Source: Clostridiaceae bacterium (GTDB taxonomy: Bacteria; Bacillota_A; Clostridia; Clostridiales; Clostridiaceae). Taken from it: a DNA stretch of 7,569 nucleotides. Made by a program: the position numbers and the translations under genes. This document shows positions 5,609 to 7,569 of this stretch, piece by piece; the first letter of the stretch is position 1, and every line of letters begins with the position of its first letter. Under the pieces are notes generated by a model. The model was given only the letters and a program-made list of their open reading frames with translations. It did not search any database and was not told the origin of the DNA. The DNA lies in the NCBI GenBank assembly GCA_029256485.1, contig JAQSXU010000212.1, positions 1 through 7,569 of the forward strand, written 5' to 3'.

Positions 5609-5650
5609 CTTTTTTATTTTAGTTGAAAATAGGAAGTTTCTTTGTTTTGA
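5609..5650 (+). terminator. Weak AT-rich terminator candidate after the B3/B4 gene
   Basis: TATTTT and its T-rich left extension (5610-5620) can pair with AAAATAGGAAG (5626-5636), including GU pairs, around the loop AGTTG. TTTCTTTGTTTTG follows. It lies about 37 bases after the stop codon. The low G+C stem makes it a weak candidate. Confidence 0.35.
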
Positions 5651-5687
5651 TATAGCCAAGTTTTTTGTTAAATACAAAAGTATCTCC

Positions 5688-5740
5688 GTAATGGGTATAG
5701 AGAGCTTAGGGCACCATCCTATATTAGCTCTCTATATTAC
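5688..5740. repeat. Long bulged hairpin in the convergent gap
   Basis: TATAGAGAGCT (5696-5706) and AGCTCTCTATA (5726-5736) are perfect 11-bp complements. An inner TAGG/CCTA pair (5707-5710 with 5718-5721) and an outer GTAA/TTAC pair (5688-5691 with 5737-5740) extend the fold, with one 4-nt bulge on each side and a 7-nt loop. No U-tract follows on either strand. It sits between two convergent genes, so it may be a bidirectional transcript end, a structured small RNA, or a mobile repeat unit. Confidence 0.55.
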
Positions 5741-5819
5741 CTATTACAAAAAATTATTTGTTTATAAGTTGTTGCGTTAAATTAGAATGTTCCGACTAAA
5801 AGTTAAATTATTTACTTAA

Positions 5820-6983
5820 CTATTTTTTCTTAAGTGCTATTTTAAAATCTTTTTCCTCGTTATTTTCTTTACCTTTAATCACCAAATATAACTTTGAGAT
5901 TTTTTCAAAATAAGGGCTCTCAAAATCAGATGTTTCTTCACAAAAGTTAGAATTCTCTACCTCACGACTTCCCCTAGCTCCGCATTTGTATTTGTTTCCA
6001 TTATCATCTTCAAGATATACATCATTAACACTCATATTAATTGGCACTAAAAATTTAGCATTTGCAACAGTAGGATATAAATTTACATATTCTATATTTA
6101 TACTCGAATTTTCATCTACATTAGTATCTTCTATATAGTTAATTTCCTTAGCGTTTTTGAATTTATCATCAACTTTTATATTCAATATCCAATTTCCATT
6201 AATAACTTTAGGAGCTTTGTGAAATAGTTTATCAAAAAATTTCATTTTTTGATACATGTTAGGCTGTATTGTATTATCATAAAAATCGTAAAATTTAATA
6301 GTGATACTGTCAGGTATTTCTGCTGTTTTAGTCTTATCGGTACTAAAATGAAAAATTCCTTTCTTTACTCTTGAATTTTTAAAACTCCCCTTATCAACAT
6401 CCATATAATATAAAGAACTATATACAGCATAATCTCTGGCATTAATATTTTTTTTAGCTAAGTCTTTTGCAATATCATTCCAGTCTCTCTTATCAACCAA
6501 TATTCTCCCTTTGTTATCTATCATTTGAAATGAATCAAAGCTTATATCCTCCCAATCATTATATTTACTATCAGCTTTTACAGTATATCCCATAAGAATC
6601 TCATTTCCACTTATAGCAAATTGATCTATGGTTACTGTAAGCCCCTTATCCTCAGCTGACTTAGAAAAGCTATTCTTATTTTTAGCAGCTCCTTGAACAT
6701 ATCCATTTTTAATAGCATTATCAATTCCTTTATCTCCAAAATGGCTAATTAAGTTTATTACTTCTTGTGATGTATCACTTACATACTCAGCAAAAGCAGG
6801 TGAAGTTTTATTTAGAAATACAAATAAAGCAAACATAGCTGCTAAAACCCCTGTAGCTTTTAAAAAATTATTTTTATGTCTATTTTTAGCTCTCTTAATA
6901 GCTTTATCTATAACTAAATCAACTTCCTCTGGAACTTCTATTAATTCTAGTTTTTCTCTAAAAGATTTCTTGTTATAATTCAT
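5820..6983 (-). CDS. DUF4179-type membrane anti-sigma factor
   Basis: This is a 387-aa single-pass membrane protein, best read as the anti-sigma partner of the adjacent ECF sigma factor. Residues 1-40 are short, charged and cytoplasmic (FREKLELIEVPEEVDLVIDKAIKRAK), the expected sigma-binding part. One membrane helix spans about 41-58 (LKATGVLAAMFALFVFL). The remainder is a beta-rich extracytoplasmic region resembling DUF4179 (first part) plus a C-terminal domain. No zinc-finger HxxxCxxC motif is present. The only cysteines are Cys334 and Cys348, both outside the membrane and able to form a disulfide. The frame opens further at TTG 7004, inside the sigma gene. The ATG at 6983 has GGAGG (6993-6997) with a 9-nt gap and lies 4 nt after the sigma stop, so translation is probably coupled. 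It likely holds the sigma factor inactive until an envelope signal is sensed; the signal is unknown. Confidence 0.85.
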   Translation of the reverse strand: MNYNKKSFREKLELIEVPEEVDLVIDKAIKRAKNRHKNNFLKATGVLAAMFALFVFLNKTSPAFAEYVSDTSQEVINLISHFGDKGIDNAIKNGYVQGAAKNKNSFSKSAEDKGLTVTIDQFAISGNEILMGYTVKADSKYNDWEDISFDSFQMIDNKGRILVDKRDWNDIAKDLAKKNINARDYAVYSSLYYMDVDKGSFKNSRVKKGIFHFSTDKTKTAEIPDSITIKFYDFYDNTIQPNMYQKMKFFDKLFHKAPKVINGNWILNIKVDDKFKNAKEINYIEDTNVDENSSINIEYVNLYPTVANAKFLVPINMSVNDVYLEDDNGNKYKCGARGSREVENSNFCEETSDFESPYFEKISKLYLVIKGKENNEEKDFKIALKKK

Positions 6984-6987
6984 ATTC

Positions 6988-7500
6988 TTATACCTCCAAT
7001 TCAATTCTTAGTTGTTTTAAAGCCTTATGAATATAAGTCTTTACTGTGCCGATAGGGTAGCTCATAATATTAGCTATCTGAGGAACAGTTAAATCATTAA
7101 AGTACCTAAGTATTATTATCATCTTAAACTTGTCCTCCAATGTATCAATAGCTTTATATAAATCCAATAATTCTTCTCTGTTATCAACTGATTCGTGTTT
7201 TTCAGTAGTATCAATATTTTTGCTAAAGAATATCAACCTTTTTCTTTTATTTATGTAGTTGATACAGCTATTTATGAGTATTCTCATTAGCCAAGTATTA
7301 AAATACTTTTCCTGTTTTAATTTTTTAATTGATTTATAGGCCTTATAAACGACATCATCTAATATTTCTAATGAATCATGTTTGTTCTTTGTATAACAAA
7401 ACGCTGTTTTATATAAAACCTCTTTATTGATTTTTATAAGTTCGCAAAAAGCGTTTTCATCTCCACTTTTTGCTTTAATAGCCAACTCCTCTGTATTCAT
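6988..7500 (-). CDS. ECF-type RNA polymerase sigma factor
   Basis: This is a 170-aa protein of normal ECF sigma length, with only regions 2 and 4. Region 2 spans about 8-88: AFCYTKNKHDSLEILDDVVYKAYKSI, then FNTWLMRILINSCINYINKRKR, where core-polymerase and -10 recognition lie. Region 4 spans about 115-166, with the -35-binding helix-turn-helix LTVPQIANIMSYPIGTVKTY and then IHKALKQLR. There is no SnoaL or other C-terminal extension. The frame opens at TTG 7515, but that codon lies within the ribosome site; ATG 7500 follows GGAGG (7509-7513) by 8 nt and is chosen. It is the first gene of a two-gene operon with the DUF4179 anti-sigma. It probably directs an envelope or antimicrobial-stress regulon, as such pairs do in other Firmicutes; target genes are not identifiable here. 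Confidence 0.93.
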   Translation of the reverse strand: MNTEELAIKAKSGDENAFCELIKINKEVLYKTAFCYTKNKHDSLEILDDVVYKAYKSIKKLKQEKYFNTWLMRILINSCINYINKRKRLIFFSKNIDTTEKHESVDNREELLDLYKAIDTLEDKFKMIIILRYFNDLTVPQIANIMSYPIGTVKTYIHKALKQLRIELEV

Positions 7501-7522
7501 ATAGTAATCCTCCAAGCAAAAT

Positions 7523-7552
7523 ATAATATTATTACCGGTAATAACTTGTCAT
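7523..7552 (-). promoter_or_regulatory. Promoter of the sigma/anti-sigma operon
   Basis: On the minus strand, ATGACA (7547-7552) and TATTAT (7523-7528) are separated by 18 bases; each differs from the housekeeping consensus at one position. Transcription would begin near 7516, leaving a leader of only about 16 bases. A separate ECF-type promoter used by the sigma factor itself may overlap or lie beyond the window edge; I cannot identify one with confidence. Confidence 0.45.
7529..7544. promoter_or_regulatory. Perfect 16-bp palindrome in the sigma operon promoter
   Basis: TTATTACCGGTAATAA is fully self-complementary and falls exactly inside the 18-base spacer of the predicted promoter. This is a typical position for a repressor operator. 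Its owner is not known; no gene in the window is an obvious candidate. Confidence 0.55.
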
Positions 7553-7569
7553 CTATTAGACATTTCAAA

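Overview
The window is AT-rich double-stranded DNA with Shine-Dalgarno sites of the GGAGG type, codon use rich in AAA, ATA and AGA, and protein families typical of low-GC Firmicutes. It most resembles a Clostridium or close relative; this is inferred from composition and gene families, not from a match to a known genome. No rRNA, tRNA, insertion sequence, CRISPR array or prophage gene is visible. Eight protein-coding genes are supported, and all eight are intact. For six of them the best start, judged by ribosome binding site, operon spacing or promoter position, is an internal codon of the longest open frame.

Left block (about 1-2720): a minus-strand operon reads TetR-family regulator, alpha/beta hydrolase, alpha/beta hydrolase. 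A good sigma-A-like promoter lies just upstream of tetR, and a 17-bp near-palindrome sits over the expected transcription start, so the TetR protein probably represses its own operon. The divergent 323-bp gap also holds a MerR-type promoter with a 19-bp spacer, reading to the right.

Middle block (2722-5572): three plus-strand genes. The first is an unusually long MerR regulator with a TipAS-type ligand-binding region (387 aa). Its last 182 residues are an exact 91-residue tandem duplication, and a strong internal ribosome binding site precedes an in-frame ATG at the start of the ligand-binding part. Base composition drops from about 36% to about 27% G+C near that point, as if the DNA-binding and ligand-binding halves have different histories. 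Next come an AraC-family regulator with a cupin-like sensor domain, closed by a clear intrinsic terminator, and a free-standing B3/B4 (PheRS beta editing-like) domain protein with its own extended -10 promoter.

Right block (5573-7569): a 247-bp convergent gap holds a long bulged hairpin. It is followed on the minus strand by a two-gene ECF sigma factor and membrane-anchored DUF4179 anti-sigma operon. The presumed promoter of that operon carries a perfect 16-bp palindrome in its -35/-10 spacer.

Taken together the window is dense in regulators: TetR, MerR/TipAS, AraC and ECF sigma/anti-sigma. The effectors are two hydrolases and a possible tRNA-editing protein. The most unusual object is the MerR/TipAS gene, with its duplicated sensor, internal start and composition break.
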